This document shows positions 38,747-47,700 of a stretch of 64,000 bases of DNA, piece after piece. A program made the translations under genes and the position numbers. The notes beneath the pieces are model-generated. The model was not told where the DNA came from. It saw nothing but the letters and a program-made list of their open reading frames with translations, and searched no databases. The DNA comes from an uncultured Sphingomonadaceae bacterium. GTDB lineage: Bacteria > Pseudomonadota > Alphaproteobacteria > Sphingomonadales > Sphingomonadaceae. How positions within the stretch are numbered: position 1 is the stretch's first letter; the number at the start of each line of letters is the position of its first letter. The stretch is from NCBI GenBank assembly GCA_947488845.1, contig CANLBM010000001.1, forward strand, positions 186,001 through 250,000, read 5' to 3'.

Positions 38747-39397
38747 CTAGGGTTTGATCGGCGCGTTCAGGTCATCGATCGAAATCGGCGCTTCGGAAAC
38801 CCTGGTCTGCGACCCCGGCAGGACCGGCGGCTTGTTGTCCGCTGCTATCGATGCCTGCAATATCCGGCTCGGATTCAAGGGCGGTTCGCCGCGTTGAATC
38901 GCGTCGACATATTCCATGCCGGCAGTGACCCGGCCGAAAGCAGTATATTTGCCATCAAGCGAAAAGCGGGGATAGAAGACGATGAAAAACTGACTGTTGG
39001 CGCTGTCTTCGCTGGCGGAGCGCGCCATCGAAACGACTCCCCGTACATGCGGAAACTTGCCGAATTCTGCCTTCAAATCGGGCAGGTCCGACCCGCCGGT
39101 ACCCGTTCCGGTAGGATCGCCGGTCTGGGCCATGAATCCGTCAATCACCCGGTGAAAGATAATGCCGTCGTAAAATCCCTGACGTGTCAGCGTCTTGATC
39201 CGCTCGACATGATTGGGGGCCAGCGCCGAAAACAGCTGGATCGTGACCCGGCCACCGGTCGACAGGTCCAGATGCAGAATATTCTCGTCAGCAGGAACCG
39301 ACGCGGGAGCCGGCGCCTTTTCCTCCGCTTCCTGCGCGTGCACAGCGAAGGGAACCAGAAACAGGGCAGAGAAAGTCAGAAAAAATTTGCGCAGCAT
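38747..39397 (-). CDS. Periplasmic cyclophilin-type peptidyl-prolyl isomerase
   Basis: 216 residues from ATG 39397, giving the signal peptide [20 protein letters not shown] and cleavage at AQ. The cyclophilin core is [39 protein letters not shown] and [17 protein letters not shown]. It speeds proline isomerisation in the envelope. Longer starts at 39415 and 39466 would spoil the signal sequence. Order coaD-ppi-queA on one strand. Confidence 0.9.
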   Translation of the reverse strand: MLRKFFLTFSALFLVPFAVHAQEAEEKAPAPASVPADENILHLDLSTGGRVTIQLFSALAPNHVERIKTLTRQGFYDGIIFHRVIDGFMAQTGDPTGTGTGGSDLPDLKAEFGKFPHVRGVVSMARSASEDSANSQFFIVFYPRFSLDGKYTAFGRVTAGMEYVDAIQRGEPPLNPSRILQASIAADNKPPVLPGSQTRVSEAPISIDDLNAPIKP

Positions 39398-39483
39398 GTC
39401 ATACTCATTTGGCATTGAGGACTGGGAAAGAAACTGGTCTTTGAACGATTCCACCTTGCTCCGCAATGAATTGCTGGAGAAGC

Positions 39484-39987
39484 TTATTGATCGCCCTTGA
39501 GACCGATCTTCTGGACCCGTGCGGTAATTTCATCGGCCACCATGGGTGTTACGAACTTGTGGATCTCGCCCCCGAACATGGCAATTTCCTTGACCAGACG
39601 CGATGCAATCGGCTGCAGCGAGACATCGGCCATCAGAAACACCGTTTCGATATCGCCGTTGAGCTGCTGGTTCATGCCCGCCATCTGATATTCATATTCA
39701 AAATCGGCAACAGCGCGCAGGCCGCGCACGATTACGCCGGCGCCCTGTTTCTCTGCAAATTTCATCAGCAGCATATTGAACCCGACAACCTCGACGCCAT
39801 CGCCCAGTTCGGCGGTTTCCCGGCGCACCATGTCCAGACGCTCTTCGTCCGAGAACATCGGCGATTTCGAAGGATTGGTGGTCACCCCGATCACCAGCTT
39901 GTCGACCAGACGCATGCCGCGTTTGATAATATCCATATGGCCCAATGTAATCGGGTCAAAAGTCCCCGGATAAATGCCGATTCTCAT
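39484..39987 (-). CDS. coaD: Phosphopantetheine adenylyltransferase
   Basis: Fourth step of coenzyme A synthesis. 167 residues from ATG 39987 (MRIGIYPGTFDPITLGHMD), with AAGGACAGGA just before it. The (T/H)xGH nucleotide-binding motif is TLGH, and VRGLRAVADFEYEYQMAGMN and VSLQPIASRLVKEIA are family blocks. Upstream frame to 40065 overlaps ispA and is rejected. Confidence 0.96.
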   Translation of the reverse strand: MRIGIYPGTFDPITLGHMDIIKRGMRLVDKLVIGVTTNPSKSPMFSDEERLDMVRRETAELGDGVEVVGFNMLLMKFAEKQGAGVIVRGLRAVADFEYEYQMAGMNQQLNGDIETVFLMADVSLQPIASRLVKEIAMFGGEIHKFVTPMVADEITARVQKIGLKGDQ

Positions 39988-40003
39988 ATCCTGTCCTTCC
40001 CGA

Positions 40004-40906
40004 CTAGCGGTCTCTTGTGATTGTATATTCGGCGATAGCGCGCAGCACGTCCGCCTCGCCGCCATAGCCGTTGAGATGTGATTTCGCCTGATCCACCAGC
40101 ATCTGTGCCTGATCTTTGGCCCGCTCCAGCCCCATCAGACTAAGGAATGTTTCCTTGCCGGCTTTTGCATCCTTGTGCAGCGCCTTGCCCGCCTTTTCCT
40201 CGTCGCCTTCGACATCAAGAATGTCATCGGCAATCTGGAAAGCCAGACCCAGATCGTGCGCATAGCCGCGCAGGCTGGTGCGACCCTCGCTGGTCACCTT
40301 TCCCAGTATCGCGCCAATTTCGACGCAGGCGGTGATCAGCGCACCGGTTTTCAGCTGCTGCAGCCGGGTCACGGTCGGCAGGTCAAAGGTCGAGCTTTCT
40401 GCCACCAGGTCCATCATCTGGCCCCCGGCCATGCCCGCCGGCCCGGCGGCTTTGGCGAGACAGGCGGTCATTTCCGCACGAACAAAAGGATCGCTATGGG
40501 TGCGCTCGTCGGCGAGCAGACCGAACGCCAGCGCGTGCAGCGCATCGCCGGCCAGAACCGCGGTCGCTTCCCCGAAAGCGACATGGGTGGTCGGCTTGCC
40601 GCGCCGCAGGTCGTCATCGTCCATGCACGGCAGGTCATCGTGGATCAGCGAATAGACGTGCAGCGCCTCGACCGCGGTCGCGGCCCGGATGGCGCAGGAT
40701 TCATCGACGTTGAACAACCGCGACGTCGCCATCACCAGCAATGGTCTCAGCCGCTTGCCACCGCCGATCGCTGCGTGGCGCATCGCCTCGTAAAGCTCGC
40801 GGCGCGGATCATCCGGCACTTGCAGCAGCGTATCGAACTGGCGGTCGACGGCAGCGGCGACCCGTGCAATTTCCATCGAGAGATCGGAATTATTGTTGGC
40901 CGCCAC
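40004..40906 (-). CDS. ispA: Polyprenyl (farnesyl) diphosphate synthase
   Basis: About 300 residues. First Asp-rich motif DDLPCMDDDDLRRGKPT, second FQIADDILDVEGD, plus GGGKRLRPLL; the short FARM region fits a farnesyl diphosphate synthase. Start uncertain: GTG 40906, 4 nt after the xseB stop, is preferred; ATG 40876 is possible. The xseB-ispA pair is the usual proteobacterial arrangement; dxs, often next, is not here. Confidence 0.92.
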   Translation of the reverse strand: MAANNNSDLSMEIARVAAAVDRQFDTLLQVPDDPRRELYEAMRHAAIGGGKRLRPLLVMATSRLFNVDESCAIRAATAVEALHVYSLIHDDLPCMDDDDLRRGKPTTHVAFGEATAVLAGDALHALAFGLLADERTHSDPFVRAEMTACLAKAAGPAGMAGGQMMDLVAESSTFDLPTVTRLQQLKTGALITACVEIGAILGKVTSEGRTSLRGYAHDLGLAFQIADDILDVEGDEEKAGKALHKDAKAGKETFLSLMGLERAKDQAQMLVDQAKSHLNGYGGEADVLRAIAEYTITRDR

Positions 40907-40910
40907 GGGT

Positions 40911-41171
40911 TCAGTCCGCGTCAAACGGGACAGTGGCCTTGGGCTTGCCATCCCGATCGAGCGTGATCTTCTCGATCTTGGCCTGCGCAGCTTCCAGCCG
41001 TTTCTGGCACAGGCCACGCAGTTTTTCGCCTTCGCTATAGAGCGCAATCGACTGGTCGAGTGGCACGTCGCCGCTTTCCAGTTTGCGGACGATATCCTCG
41101 AGACGCTTCAGCGCATCCTCGAAGTTCAGTTCAGACAGGTCTTCATTGGTTTCGCTCATGGCGAAATTCAA
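40911..41171 (-). CDS. xseB: Exodeoxyribonuclease VII small subunit
   Basis: 86 residues: LSELNFEDALKRLEDIVRKL, LESGDVPLDQSIALYSEGEK and LRGLCQKRLEAAQAKIEKI, the full helical-hairpin family. It binds XseA, encoded elsewhere, to form the single-strand nuclease. First gene of the xseB-ispA operon. Confidence 0.94.
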   Translation of the reverse strand: MNFAMSETNEDLSELNFEDALKRLEDIVRKLESGDVPLDQSIALYSEGEKLRGLCQKRLEAAQAKIEKITLDRDGKPKATVPFDAD

Positions 41172-41261
41172 TGACGACGCTTTGCGCTGCGGTCAAGGGC
41201 TTGGGCTTCACTATCCTCAACTTCCAGTGTAGCCCTTCTGAGAAAAGCTGGGAGAAGAAAC

Positions 41262-41921
41262 ATGTTCATCGGTCATTTTGCGCCCGCAATGGTTGCCGCA
41301 ACCCATCCCAGGGCACCGGGGCTCGGCACGTTATTTGTCACGGGGCAGTTGCTGGATTTCGGCTTTTTCGGTCTCGCGCTGGCCGGAATAGAGAATTTCC
41401 GGATCACCCCGGGAATCACCAGAATGGTGCCGCTCGATCTCTACGACATGCCCTATACCCACAGCCTGCTCGGCAGCGCCGTCTGGGCCGCAGCTTTTGC
41501 CCTGCTGATCTGGCTGTTCACCCGCAACCGGACGGGCGCGTTTATCGGCGGCGCGGTGGTGCTCTCGCACTGGTTCCTCGACCTGCTGGTCCATGCGCCC
41601 GATTTGACGCTGGCAGGCGCGCCGCCGAAAATGGGTTTCGCGCTGTGGAACCATCCGATGATTGAAATGCCGCTGGAACTGGCGATCACCTTTGGCGCTC
41701 TCGCCTTTTTCGTCATCCGGACAAAGGCGGTCTCCAGCCGGTCCAAATATGCCCTTGGCCTTTTGGCCGTATTGCTGCTGGCCTTCCAATGGATCAACTG
41801 GTTCGGACCAGAGCCCGAAACCGCCGACACGGCGATGAAGCTCACCGGCCTGTTCGCCTTTTCGGTCGCCGCTCTGGCCGCATGGTGGGCGGGACGGACC
41901 CGCTTATTGAAGCAACGATAG
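41262..41921 (+). CDS. Multi-spanning membrane protein of unknown function
   Basis: 219 residues with about six hydrophobic segments (WAAAFALLIWLF near residue 70, LELAITFGALAFFVI near 145, YALGLLAVLLLAFQWI near 167, GLFAFSVAALAAWWAG near 197). Short histidine-bearing motifs FIGHFAPAM, PYTHSLLGSAVW and LSHWFLDLLVHAPD recall the YdjM/LexA-regulated metal-dependent hydrolase family. GGGAGAAG precedes the ATG. The gene is followed 13 nt later by a DUF2177 gene, so the two are likely co-transcribed. Confidence 0.7.
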   Translation: MFIGHFAPAMVAATHPRAPGLGTLFVTGQLLDFGFFGLALAGIENFRITPGITRMVPLDLYDMPYTHSLLGSAVWAAAFALLIWLFTRNRTGAFIGGAVVLSHWFLDLLVHAPDLTLAGAPPKMGFALWNHPMIEMPLELAITFGALAFFVIRTKAVSSRSKYALGLLAVLLLAFQWINWFGPEPETADTAMKLTGLFAFSVAALAAWWAGRTRLLKQR

Positions 41922-41934
41922 AACAGGATCGATC

Positions 41935-42342
41935 ATGACCCAATATATTGCCGCCTATTTCATCGCCGCCATCGTCTTCGGCATTCTCGACTATCTTTGG
42001 CTCAGCAATATGGCGGGGACTCTCTATCGGCCGGTCATTGGCGAGATCATGGCCGACGAGTTCCGCAAGGCGCCGGCGATGATATTCTATGCGATCTACC
42101 TGTTCGGCATCGTCTGGTTCGGGATCAAGCCGGCGCTAGCCAGCGGTCAGTGGACCACCGCCCTGCTCAACGGCGCGCTGTTCGGCGGGATCGCTTATGC
42201 GACCTACGACCTGACCAGTCAGGCGGTGCTCAAGGTCTGGTCGACCAAGATCAGCCTGTACGACATCGCCTGGGGCACCTTTGCCACCGGCGTGACCGCA
42301 GCGCTGACTGCCTATCTGGTGCTGAAATTCGTGAAGGCTTAA
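41935..42342 (+). CDS. DUF2177 membrane protein
   Basis: 135 residues, four predicted helices. Begins MTQYIAAYFIAAIVFGILDY, with the family blocks LDYLWLSNMAGTLYRPVIG, LFGGIAYATYDLTSQAVLK and YDIAWGTFATG. Function unknown. Its stop overlaps the end of the convergent DUF1289 gene by 4 nt. Confidence 0.85.
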   Translation: MTQYIAAYFIAAIVFGILDYLWLSNMAGTLYRPVIGEIMADEFRKAPAMIFYAIYLFGIVWFGIKPALASGQWTTALLNGALFGGIAYATYDLTSQAVLKVWSTKISLYDIAWGTFATGVTAALTAYLVLKFVKA

Positions 42343-42533
42343 TCGCCTTCGTGGCGGCCCTTCCGCTTCGCGGCTAGCGCCTGCATTCGTTCCGGCAGCA
42401 GGGAAAATATCTCGCGCTTCCGGCTCGGTGAAGCCGATCCCCATTCGGCGATTTCCGAGAGACTGCGCCCACAGCCCACACAGAGGCTGCTCGGACGATC
42501 AATCGTGCAAATATCGTTGCAGGGCGATTTCAC
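42339..42533 (-). CDS. DUF1289 zinc/iron-binding-like small protein
   Basis: 64 residues: SPCNDICTIDRPSSLCVGCG has four cysteines (C-x3-C, then C-x2-C) typical of DUF1289, followed by RSLSEIAEWGSASPSRKR. Function unknown. It is coupled by a 4-nt overlap to the isomerase gene upstream (stop at 42530). Confidence 0.85.
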   Translation of the reverse strand: MKSPCNDICTIDRPSSLCVGCGRSLSEIAEWGSASPSRKREIFSLLPERMQALAAKRKGRHEGD

Positions 42534-43129
42534 GCGGATAGCTGATCGTCGATCTGGCCCAGCCGTTCCTTGCCGAAATACATCTCGCCATCAATATAGA
42601 TGGTCGGAATACCGAAGGCTCCGCGCTCGACCGCATTTTCCGTATTGTCGATCAACGCCTGTTTGACCGCCGGGTCCTGGGTCTGCGCGAGTAGATCGGC
42701 CGCATCAAAGCCGCCATCCTGCAATATCTTGCCCAGCGTTTCACCATCGGTCACGTCTAGCCCCTGTTCCCAGATCGGCGGCAACAGCGTTTCGATAAAC
42801 TCTGCGCGCTTTGCCGGTTCGAGCGCCACCAGCATCCGCAACAGCGTAATCGTGTTAAACGGGAAATGCGGGTTCATCTTGAACTTGGAGAGCCCGTGCT
42901 TTTTCACAAAACGCCCCAGCTCCAGCATCGCATATTCATTCTTGCCCTTCACCTCCGCGTCGCGGATGAACGGCGGCGCATTGCCGGTCAACTTGTGCAT
43001 ACCGCCGAGAAAGACCGGGGTAATAGCGATGGTCGCGCCATGTTTTTCGGCCAGCGCCTTGAGCGGTTGCCAGATCAGATAGGCGTTGGGACTGACGAAA
43101 TCGAAAATCAGCTCGATGGTCTTGGACAT
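42530..43129 (-). CDS. 2-hydroxychromene-2-carboxylate isomerase family (DsbA/GST-kappa fold)
   Basis: 199 residues from ATG 43129, with AAGGAGC upstream. FDFVSPNAYLIWQPLKALAE is the thioredoxin-fold start in which Ser replaces the Cys pair, as in NahD and GST kappa; GAFGIPTIYIDGEMYFGKER is the cis-Pro region. NahD acts in naphthalene breakdown with glutathione, but no aromatic-degradation genes adjoin, so the actual role here is open. Confidence 0.85.
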   Translation of the reverse strand: MSKTIELIFDFVSPNAYLIWQPLKALAEKHGATIAITPVFLGGMHKLTGNAPPFIRDAEVKGKNEYAMLELGRFVKKHGLSKFKMNPHFPFNTITLLRMLVALEPAKRAEFIETLLPPIWEQGLDVTDGETLGKILQDGGFDAADLLAQTQDPAVKQALIDNTENAVERGAFGIPTIYIDGEMYFGKERLGQIDDQLSA

Positions 43130-43219
43130 AGGTTGCTCCTTCGAACCTATCCTTAAAGCAGCACAGCGAAACATCAATTCCCTCTAGGCGAAATTGCCCC
43201 GCCTCGTTAAAGGGTCTGC

Positions 43220-45427
43220 ATGACCACAGACACGATGATTGCCGAGCCCCAGATCTCCACCGAAACCGTGCGCGAGCATGGCCTCAACGCGGAGGAATAT
43301 CAGCGCATATTGAACGCGCTCGGTCGCGAGCCGAATATCACCGAACTCGGCATCTTTTCGGTGATGTGGTCGGAACATTGTTCCTACAAGTCATCGCGCC
43401 TGCATCTGAAGAAACTGCCGACCACCGGCCCGCAGGTCATTTGCGGTCCCGGCGAGAATGCCGGCGTCATCGACATCGGCGACGGCCAGGCAGCGATCTT
43501 CAAGATGGAGAGCCACAACCATCCCAGCTACATCGAACCCTATCAGGGCGCGGCAACCGGCGTTGGCGGGATCCTGCGCGACGTATTCACCATGGGCGCG
43601 CGGCCCGTGGCCAATCTCAACGCCCTGCGCTTCGGACGGCCCGACCATCCGAAGATGAAGCATCTGGTCAAGGGCGTCGTCGCCGGTATCGGCGGCTATG
43701 GCAATTGCGTCGGCGTGCCGACGGTTGGCGGCGAGACCAATTTCGATCCGGCCTATGACGGCAATATCATCGTCAACGCGATGACCGTCGGCGTCGCCGA
43801 CGCGGACAAGATTTTCTATTCCGCCGCCAGCGGCGTCGGCAATCCGATCGTCTATGTCGGCTCCAAGACCGGCCGCGACGGCATCCACGGCGCAACCATG
43901 GCGAGCGCCGAATTTGACGATGACAGCGATGAAAAGCGCCCCACCGTACAGGTCGGCGATCCGTTCACCGAAAAACTGCTGATCGAGGCCTGCCTCGAAC
44001 TGATGGCCAGCGACGCGATCGTCGCGATCCAGGATATGGGCGCAGCCGGCCTGACCAGCTCCAGCGTCGAAATGGCGACCAACGGCGAAGTCGGCATCAT
44101 CCTCGACATGGACAAGGTGCCCTGCCGCGAAACCGGCATGACCGCTTATGAAATGATGCTCAGCGAATCGCAGGAACGCATGCTGATGGTGCTGAAACCC
44201 GGCCGCGAGGAAATGGCCGAGGCGATTTTCACCAAATGGGAGCTGGATTTCGCGGTGATCGGCGAAGTCACCGACAGCCGCCGCATGGTTCTCACCCACA
44301 AGGGCGAGACGGTCTGCGACATCCCGCTCGGCCCGCTCGCCGACGACGCGCCGCTCTATGACCGGCCACATCTGACCCGCGAGGAATATGCCGCGCATAT
44401 CAATGTCCAGCCGATCGGCGATCTGCCCGAAAGCCCCGATATCGGTGCGGACCTTCTGAAAATGATGGCCAGCCCCGCGCTCGCCTCGCGCCGCTGGATC
44501 TGGGAGCAATATGACAGCCAGGTCGGCGCCGACACCGCGCAACGCTCCGGCGGCGATGCCGCTGTCGTCCGCGTGCACGGCACCAACAAGGGTCTCGCGA
44601 TCACCACCGACTGCACGCCAAGATATTGCAAGGCCGACCCCTATGAAGGCGGCAAGCAGGCGATTGCCGAAGCCTATCGCAATCTCTGCGCTGTCGGCGC
44701 CAGGCCGCTGGCGACCACCGACTGCATGAATTTCGGCAATCCCGAAAAGCCGCATATCATGGCGCAATTTGTCGGTACGATCGAAGGCATTGGCGAAGCC
44801 TGCAAGGCGCTCGACATGCCGATCGTCTCGGGCAATGTCAGCCTCTACAACGAAACCACTGGCGCCGACGGCATCAGCCACGCGATCCTGCCGACCCCGG
44901 CAATCGGCGCGGTCGGGCTGATCGACGATCTCGACAAGATGATGACCATCGGCTTCAAGCAGGAAGGCGATTGTATCGCCACCATCGGTTTCCATCACGA
45001 GGAACTCGGCCAGTCGACGTGGCTGCGAGAAATCCACGGCCGCACCGACGGCCCGCCCCCGAAGGTCGATCTGGCGGATGAGGAATGGGCCGGCCGGACC
45101 GTCCGCGAGCTGATCGCGGAAGGCAAGGTCACCGCCGTCCACGACATCAGCGACGGTGGTTTGGCCGTGACCCTCGCTGAAATGGCGCTGGCCGGCAATC
45201 TCGGCGCGGAAATCGACAATATGACCAGCGCCTTTGCCTTCAGCGAGGCCCAGGGCCGCTATGTCATCACCTATCGCAACGAGGATGATCTCGATCGCGA
45301 GAAAGTGCCGTTCGAGAAAATCGGTCAGGTGAAGAGCGACAAGCTTGTCCTCAACGGCAATCCGGTTGCCGTGAGCGACCTCCGCGAAGCGCATGAGAGT
45401 TTCTTCCGCGACTGGATGGAAGACTAG
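43220..45427 (+). CDS. purL: Phosphoribosylformylglycinamidine synthase subunit II
   Basis: Fourth step of de novo purine synthesis: ATP-dependent amination of FGAR, with ammonia from PurQ and PurS support. 735 residues, the small PurL type. [77 protein letters not shown] and [11 protein letters not shown] are diagnostic. AAAGGG lies upstream of the ATG. Monocistronic here; purS and purQ are not in the window. Confidence 0.97.
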   Translation: MTTDTMIAEPQISTETVREHGLNAEEYQRILNALGREPNITELGIFSVMWSEHCSYKSSRLHLKKLPTTGPQVICGPGENAGVIDIGDGQAAIFKMESHNHPSYIEPYQGAATGVGGILRDVFTMGARPVANLNALRFGRPDHPKMKHLVKGVVAGIGGYGNCVGVPTVGGETNFDPAYDGNIIVNAMTVGVADADKIFYSAASGVGNPIVYVGSKTGRDGIHGATMASAEFDDDSDEKRPTVQVGDPFTEKLLIEACLELMASDAIVAIQDMGAAGLTSSSVEMATNGEVGIILDMDKVPCRETGMTAYEMMLSESQERMLMVLKPGREEMAEAIFTKWELDFAVIGEVTDSRRMVLTHKGETVCDIPLGPLADDAPLYDRPHLTREEYAAHINVQPIGDLPESPDIGADLLKMMASPALASRRWIWEQYDSQVGADTAQRSGGDAAVVRVHGTNKGLAITTDCTPRYCKADPYEGGKQAIAEAYRNLCAVGARPLATTDCMNFGNPEKPHIMAQFVGTIEGIGEACKALDMPIVSGNVSLYNETTGADGISHAILPTPAIGAVGLIDDLDKMMTIGFKQEGDCIATIGFHHEELGQSTWLREIHGRTDGPPPKVDLADEEWAGRTVRELIAEGKVTAVHDISDGGLAVTLAEMALAGNLGAEIDNMTSAFAFSEAQGRYVITYRNEDDLDREKVPFEKIGQVKSDKLVLNGNPVAVSDLREAHESFFRDWMED

Positions 45428-45432
45428 GCCCC

Positions 45433-45489
45433 GGCCCCTCCACCACGCTACGCGCGGTCCCCCTCCCCATGCCTGCGGCACGGGGAGGA
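45433..45489 (+). repeat. Left outer 57-bp inverted-repeat arm
   Basis: Begins GGCCCCTCCACCACGCTACG and ends GGCACGGGGAGGA; its mate is 46052-46108, 56 of 57 bp identical in inverted orientation. Confidence 0.85.
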
Positions 45490-45551
45490 AAAGCGATTTG
45501 ACAGTTTTGGCCCGACGCTGACAAAATCGTCCTGATTGTGATACATCTCTC

Positions 45552-45604
45552 CTCCCTGTTGCGAAGCAATGTGGAGGTGGCCTGCGCAGCGGGTCGGAGG
45601 GGCC
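45552..45604 (+). repeat. Left inner inverted-repeat arm
   Basis: TCCTCCCTGTTGCGAAGCAA continuing TGTGGAGGTGGCCTGCGC and ending GGAGGGGCC directly before the DUF559 ATG; it also supplies the purine-rich ribosome site. Mate at 45961-46031. Confidence 0.75.
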
Positions 45605-45961
45605 ATGGCACGAACAACCAGACAAACCGTCCTGAAAGCAAGGCAATTGCGCAAGACGATGAGCAAACCTGAAATCATGTTGTGGCAGCAGCTTCGCAAA
45701 AAGCCGCTCGGTATCAAGTTCCGGCGCCAGCATCCGATCGGGTCATATATCGTGGATTTCTATTGCCCGTCTGCAAAACTGGCTATCGAAGTCGACGGCA
45801 TGGCGCACGACATGGGCGACCGCCCGGAACGCGATGAGCGGCGAGAATGGGATTTATTTGGCATCGGGGTCGAGGTCATCCGGATAGCCGCGCAGGATGT
45901 TCTGCATGACCCGACAGACGTCGCCGACCGGATATTGCGATATATTCAGGGTTTGCATTAG
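45605..45961 (+). CDS. DUF559 endonuclease-like protein
   Basis: 118 residues from ATG 45605, with CGGAGGGG upstream. After a basic N-terminus comes the DUF559 (Vsr-related, PD-(D/E)xK-like) core: MSKPEIMLWQQLRKKPLGIK, FRRQHPIGSYIVDFYCPSAK and LAIEVDGMAHD, giving the E ... D ... ExD pattern of a metal-dependent nuclease, then GVEVIRIAAQDVL. DNA nicking activity is an inference from the fold. The gene lies precisely between the inner inverted repeats and does not resemble the surrounding housekeeping genes in function. Confidence 0.85.
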   Translation: MARTTRQTVLKARQLRKTMSKPEIMLWQQLRKKPLGIKFRRQHPIGSYIVDFYCPSAKLAIEVDGMAHDMGDRPERDERREWDLFGIGVEVIRIAAQDVLHDPTDVADRILRYIQGLH

Positions 45962-46031
45962 GCCCCTCCGTCATCCACCTACGCCAAGGCTTCGGCGCAG
46001 GCCACCTCCCCATTGCTGCGCAACAGGGAGG
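45961..46031 (-). repeat. Right inner inverted-repeat arm
   Basis: Reads on the plus strand from GGCCCCTCCGTCATCCACCT to CAACAGGGAGGA, inverted relative to 45552-45604; the middle holds an extra segment of about 17 bp (ACGCCAAGGCTTCGGCG region). A diverged copy in the same orientation lies at 46699-46764. Confidence 0.75.
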
Positions 46032-46051
46032 AAATAGCTGTATCTACTTCA

Positions 46052-46108
46052 TCCTCCCCGTGCCGCAAGCATGGGGAGGGGGACCGCGCGTAGCGTGGTG
46101 GAGGGGCC
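46052..46108 (-). repeat. Right outer 57-bp inverted-repeat arm
   Basis: Inverted copy of 45433-45489 with one substitution. It ends GGAGGGGCC. Confidence 0.85.
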
Positions 46109-46214
46109 ACGCCAAGACCAGCCGAAAAGACCACCTTCCCATCCTCTCCCGCCAACAGAAAAGGGAACCCCTCCGGCCTTCGGCCGTTGATGATGAAACG
46201 ACAGGAGAAACAAG

Positions 46215-46622
46215 ATGACTGCAGGATATTCTGGCACCCCGCTCGCAAAAAAACTGTCCCTCAAGGACGGCATGCGTGTCTGGTTTCTAGACATGCCGCA
46301 GAGCGTCCGGTCAGAGATTGAGGGGGCCGACCTGACCTTGTCCGAGGATGAAGTCCCCACCCCCGGCCTGCACGCCGCGCATATTTTCGTAACCGATCGG
46401 GACACAATGGAACAGCATCTCGCAACCCTGCGTGAAATGATCGATCCCGCCGGTCAGGTCTGGGTGAGCTGGCCGAAAAAGGCTTCGAAAGTCGATAGCG
46501 ACATCACCGAGGACATAATCCGCGAAGTCGCCCTGCCGATGGGCTTTGTCGACAGCAAGGTCTGCGCGGTGGACGCGGTCTGGTCGGGCCTGAAGCTGGT
46601 GATCCGCAAGGAATTGCGCTGA
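46215..46622 (+). CDS. DUF3052 family protein
   Basis: 135 residues; ACAGGAGAAAC precedes the ATG. MTAGYSGTPLAKKLSLKDGM, then DLTLSEDEV, AAHIFVTDRD and VWVSWPKKASKVDSDITEDI are typical of DUF3052 proteins found in many bacteria; VKVCAVDAVWSGLKLVIRK-like ending (here KVCAVDAVWSGLKLV). Cytosolic, function unknown. It stands between two repeat clusters. Confidence 0.85.
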   Translation: MTAGYSGTPLAKKLSLKDGMRVWFLDMPQSVRSEIEGADLTLSEDEVPTPGLHAAHIFVTDRDTMEQHLATLREMIDPAGQVWVSWPKKASKVDSDITEDIIREVALPMGFVDSKVCAVDAVWSGLKLVIRKELR

Positions 46623-46627
46623 CAAAT

Positions 46628-46683
46628 CCTCCCTGAAGCAAAGCTTCGGGGAGGGGGACCATCCGAAGGATGGTGGAGGGGTA
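46628..46683 (+). repeat. Repeat related to the DUF559 outer arms
   Basis: TCCTCCCTGAAGCAAAGCTT continuing CGGGGAGGGGGACC and ending GGTGGAGGGGT: same frame as the outer arm at 46052, with the central stem changed to CCATCCGAAGGATGG. Located just after the DUF3052 stop, where it may also act as a terminator. Confidence 0.7.
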
Positions 46684-46698
46684 TTGACGCAAGTCGAC

Positions 46699-46764
46699 CC
46701 TCCGTCATCCACCTATGCCAGGGCTTCGGCAGATGCCACCTCCCCATGCCCGTAGCACAGGGAA
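46699..46764 (-). repeat. Repeat related to the DUF559 inner arms
   Basis: CCCTCCGTCATCCACCTATG ... CCACCTCCCCATGCCCGTAG CACAGGGA, a diverged copy of the inner arm at 45961-46031 in the same orientation. Only 15 nt separate it from 46683, so this looks like an empty unit with no nuclease gene. Confidence 0.7.
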
Positions 46765-46772
46765 AAAAATAA

Positions 46773-47576
46773 TCAGGCCGCCTGCGCCAGCATATCATAT
46801 GGGTCGACATTGCCCGCGCGGAACCGGGCATGCGCCTCGTGATAGAAATGCGGCGTGTGGATATGGAGCCGCTCGCGCAGCGCCTCGAGCGGCTGGGCCA
46901 GCAGATCGATGATTGATTCCTCGTTGATCTTGGGACAGGCCTTGCCCATTTTCTGGCCTTCGCGGATCGCCTTGAAGATCGGCGCGTCGCTCTTGGTCTG
47001 CTTCTTCATGTTCAGACCCGCGGCATAAGCGATGAAGACGTTGCCCAGCGATGGATTCTGGCCATAGGTGAAGGCCAGCACGCAGGCCTCGCCCAGCGCG
47101 TCGCGGCCATAGCCGGTGAGCACATGCAGCAGGTCATGCGTGTCGCGCTGGCGGAAACCGTACCATTCGATCAGATCACCATATTTGCGTGGGCTGAACT
47201 CGTCATATTCGGCGATCAGACCGGCGGCGCTCAGACCTTCTTTCTCCATGAAATCGCAATAGGCGTGAGCAAGACTGCCCGCAGGCATTTTGCGCAACCG
47301 CTCGTGATCGTCGAGAATATCGGCCAGCGCCGGTTCGCTTTCCAGCAACGCCTTGCCCTTGTCGCTCTCGACAAAGGCCTTGGCATCCTTGCGGAATCCG
47401 GGGCGCGGTAGCGATTCAAAAATATGGAATACCTGAGAGGTGTCTTCCTTGTCCTTGATCAGCTCGCGGAAATGGTACAGCGCTTTCAGGGGGCGAAAGC
47501 GGGCGGTCGGGCGATCCCGGTGGACGAAAGGCATTTGCGAATCACTCGGTGCGGAGAATTTATGATCAATTTTCAT
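46773..47576 (-). CDS. coq4: Coq4-family ubiquinone biosynthesis protein
   Basis: 267 residues. The zinc motif H-D-x2-H-x11-E is exact: HDLLHVLTGYGRDALGE, near residues 138-154. Coq4 assists late ubiquinone synthesis; recent work assigns it an oxidative decarboxylation of the ring C1. AYCDFMEKEGL and YGQNPSLGNVFIAYAAGLNM are further family blocks. The gene is monocistronic, its end 9 nt from the repeat cluster. Confidence 0.9.
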   Translation of the reverse strand: MKIDHKFSAPSDSQMPFVHRDRPTARFRPLKALYHFRELIKDKEDTSQVFHIFESLPRPGFRKDAKAFVESDKGKALLESEPALADILDDHERLRKMPAGSLAHAYCDFMEKEGLSAAGLIAEYDEFSPRKYGDLIEWYGFRQRDTHDLLHVLTGYGRDALGEACVLAFTYGQNPSLGNVFIAYAAGLNMKKQTKSDAPIFKAIREGQKMGKACPKINEESIIDLLAQPLEALRERLHIHTPHFYHEAHARFRAGNVDPYDMLAQAA

Positions 47577-47700
47577 AAGACCTATATGTCGCTTACTAAC
47601 ATCTATGTCAATAGAGGATAGTGACTTTCCTGAAAGCGCCGGCTCCGCTATCCGCTGTGCAACCCATGCCCTTGACGCGTCATGATCGCGGGAGATGTAA

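Larger units (their letters stand above)
45433..46108 (+). mobile_element. DUF559-carrying unit bounded by nested inverted repeats
   Basis: Outer arms: 45433-45489 and 46052-46108 are inverted copies of 57 bp that differ at one position only (GCCGCAGGCAT versus GCCGCAAGCAT on the minus/plus reading). Inner arms: 45552-45604 and 45961-46031 are also inverted, identical for about 35 of 37 bp from TCCTCCCTGTTGCG onward, with a variable middle, and both end GGAGGGGCC. The DUF559 gene fills the space between. Each arm can itself fold. The organisation recalls REP/RAYT units but with a nuclease gene; mobility is inferred, and target duplications were not seen. Confidence 0.6.

Noticed and set aside
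42530-43129. Naphthalene-degradation gene nahD
   Set aside because: The family match is sound but there are no other aromatic-catabolic genes around, so the pathway name is not supported.
43391-45733. Very long minus-strand frame opposite purL (780 codons)
   Set aside because: Antisense shadow produced by GC-rich codon bias of purL; His/Ala/Gly/Asp-rich translation with no motif.
45433-46764. CRISPR array because of repeated blocks
   Set aside because: Repeats are inverted, unevenly spaced and of two kinds, with no regular spacers or cas genes.
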